Part shown: one piece after another, positions 61,830-64,000 of the stretch | How the letters are laid out: the number at the start of each line of letters is the position of its first letter | Position numbering within the stretch: the first letter of the stretch is position 1 | Assembly (NCBI RefSeq): GCF_905475345.1 | Contig: NC_066596.1 | Location: 6,136,001 to 6,200,000, forward strand | From: Vespula vulgaris | Lineage: Eukaryota; Arthropoda; Insecta; Hymenoptera; Vespidae | DNA: 64,000 nt | Reading direction: 5' to 3' | Program-made: the position numbers and the translations under genes | The notes under the pieces: model-generated | Seen by the model: the letters and a program-made list of their open reading frames with translations, nothing else | The model's database searches: none | Told to the model about the DNA's origin: nothing

Positions 61830-62226
61830 AAGAGGAAGAGGAAGAAGAGGAAGAAACGATGAGACTGTTCGTTCGTTCGAGAACACGTGTCCAAATCGTT
61901 CAGCACGCAGAAAATGCAAAAAGTAGGTCGAGCTAGCAACCCCCTCTTCACCCTCCTCTTCAGCCCCTTTCCATTCCTGGCAACGCACTATACTGTGACC
62001 AATAAAACGTCTCGGTATACTACTCGGTATCACGATAAAATATCTGATTTTATTGCTTCGAGGAGATCACGTCGATAGGAAATATATACAAGTATCATGT
62101 ATAATAAATCGTATCTATAATATAGTGGAAAAAAAATTACTTTTCATTTATTACAAGTGGTGTAATAAGTGATATATTATTGTAGATAGATTATAAGTGA
62201 TATATAAATGTGTGTACGTACGTTCG

Positions 62227-62260
<34 letters not shown>

Positions 62261-62909
62261 TCGATTATCGTTTTTCAATCTCTATAGTTTCTCGACTACG
62301 TTCATTTATTATCTGTTTAACAACGAAATATATTGTATCAAAATCGTACTACTAGATCGGATAAGTATATCTCTATAAAATTAATTCTGTTTCTTTCTCC
62401 TTTCTTTTTTTTTTTCTTTCCTTTTTTCCTTTTTTTTTCGATGTACAAAGACAGAGAGACTCACCCCGATAACTTCACAATCAGTCCTTGAAAAGGTCTA
62501 CAACGGACAATAGGTCGACCGAGGAGCTGAGTTCTCTGTAAAAAGAAAAAAAAGAAACAAAATCAGAAAAAAGAATCAAAAAGAAAAAAATAAAAAGAAA
62601 GAAGAATATAAAGAGGAATCAACAAAAACATCTTTTTCGATGGCTCGTGAGATCCAATGAAAAAACCAAAAAAAAAAAAATCTTACGGTCTCAAAAACAA
62701 AAAAGAGAAAACCGTCCGAAGAAATCCATGAAAAAGATGACGACTTTTGAATCAAAATAAAAATTAGGATGAACGAAAAAAGATCGATAATCAAAAAAAG
62801 AAAAAAAAAATAATTCATGAGTAACGAAATAAGAAAAAAGAATTCAATTGAAACAACAACAAAAAATTATAGAAATAAACGATAGAATGTAGCAAGTTCT
62901 ACGAATATC

Positions 62910-62967
<58 letters not shown>

Positions 62968-63511
62968 AAAGAGAGAGAAAGAGAGAGAAAGAGAGAGAGA
63001 AATAGTTAGGAGTACGATTTTGGTGGGAGAGTTTCTAGATAGGAGAGAGTCGTGTATAAGGGAAGGGGGTGGGGATAGGGATGGGGATAGGGGTAGGGAG
63101 GGTGGAGGGAAAGGTTTAAAGAGGGCTGCTGTCGTCATTGGGATTCTAACCGAGCTCGTCCGCTTTTAAATGGACGACCCCTCGTTTTGTCGTCAACACA
63201 ACGAAACGGCTTAACGCTACTATGCGCTTCGTCGCCTACATTTACGCGCTTCTCTCTCTCTCTCTCTTTCTCATTCTCTCATTCTCTCATTCTCTCAGTC
63301 TCTATCTCACTCACTCTATCGTATAAACTTTGTGTGCAGTACGAACGAACTGGAAATCGCAGGACGGACGTGTGGACGGGCTCAATACCTTTTAGGTACG
63401 AAAGGAAGCGAACTTCCTTCCTACCTATGATGTCACGCGCGAGCACGAGCCACGATATATGTGTATGTATGTGTACGTGTGACTATGTTGTATGTATGTG
63501 TGTTTAGAGAA

Positions 63512-63568
<57 letters not shown>

Positions 63569-63749
63569 GAGAGAGAGAGAGAGGTGGATGGATGGGATGG
63601 ATGGATGGATAGGTTGGGTAGGTGGATAGATGGATGGATGAATGGATGAATGCATGGATGGATGGATAGAGAGAGAGAGAGAGTACACTAACCACCGTTT
63701 ATATAATCCATCCTGTGACGTCAAGTTGTTTAATCCATTCATTATCCGA

Positions 63750-63783
<34 letters not shown>

Positions 63784-64000
63784 TGTACTCTGTCTCTCTC
63801 TCTCTCTCTCTCTCTGACTATCTCTGTCTCTGTTTCTCTGTCACTCTTTCGGTAACACTACGACATAAAAATAGATCAATTAATGGACGCATCAATGACA
63901 ATGCACCATTACGTTCTTGCATTGTTGCAATTCTTTTTTTACTTCCGATCTCCCTTTTCTCATTTCTTTTTTTTCTTTCTTTTTTTTTTTTTTTTTTAAT
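61681..64000. other. Intergenic: complex islands and repeats to the window end
   Basis: Complex patches at 61690-61790 and 61862-62050 flank (GA) at 61797-61822. (GTAT) lies at 62226-62256, A-rich sequence at 62540-62880 and (GA) at 62912-62962. A G-rich tract at 63065-63110 is followed by a complex island at 63120-63240, (TC) at 63251-63267 and another complex patch at 63330-63450. The end has (GA) and GGAT repeats (63505-63680), (TC) at 63751-63776 and poly-T. No gene is recognisable. Confidence 0.65.
63065..63110 (+). repeat. G-rich tract, strong G-quadruplex candidate
   Basis: Eight runs of three to five G (GGGGG, GGGG, GGG, GGGG, GGGG, GGG, GGG, GGG) are separated by loops of one to four bases on the + strand. 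Confidence 0.7.

Overview
The window is eukaryotic nuclear DNA, almost certainly from an insect. It is strongly AT-rich, crowded with simple repeats (mainly GA/TC, TA, GTAT, AAG, AAT and AAAG), and carries one spliced developmental gene with kilobase introns. The protein and the base composition suit a hymenopteran (ant, bee or vespid wasp), but that placement is an inference; an alignment would settle it. There are no prokaryotic signals, CRISPR arrays, rRNA or tRNA genes that I can support.

The only convincing protein-coding gene is on the + strand: a SoxE-group (Sox8/9/10-like; Drosophila Sox100B) HMG-box transcription factor in five coding exons: 3159-3457, 8520-8666, 15116-15449, 15767-16065 and 16445-16700. 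The joined exons total 1335 nt, keep frame across every GT-AG junction and give 444 residues. In order the protein has a poly-asparagine N-terminus encoded by an AAT microsatellite, the SoxE dimerisation segment (about 75-100), the HMG box (109-185, split by an intron in the W148-R149 region), a Ser/Pro linker with a possible SUMO site (K212) and a phosphodegron-like PTPPTTP motif (246-252), a central transactivation region (about 289-339, with LDQYLPP) and a Pro/His-rich C-terminus.

Layout: 1-3158 is upstream flank and probable 5' UTR, with a GC-rich patch at 1590-1790 as a weak promoter candidate. 3458-16444 is the gene body with introns of about 5.1, 6.4, 0.3 and 0.4 kb. The two long introns hold islands of complex, GC-richer sequence that may be enhancers, and an old tandem repeat. 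16701 to about 18.1 kb is probable 3' UTR. From there to 64000 (about 46 kb) I see no recognisable gene on either strand: the open frames are translations of microsatellites. This desert contains a 311-bp Tc1/mariner-type MITE (18758-19068), a 68-bp near-perfect palindrome (17897-17964), several degenerate tandem repeats, a 697-nt unbroken purine tract with a 171-bp internal duplication, G-quadruplex and Z-DNA-prone tracts, and scattered complex islands of 100-250 bp. A gene-poor, island-studded flank is typical of a tightly regulated developmental transcription factor, so the islands are the best candidates for its regulatory elements.

I found no clear previously undescribed gene system. The most informative items are the complete SoxE gene model with its conserved motifs, and the repeat and secondary-structure elements listed under findings.
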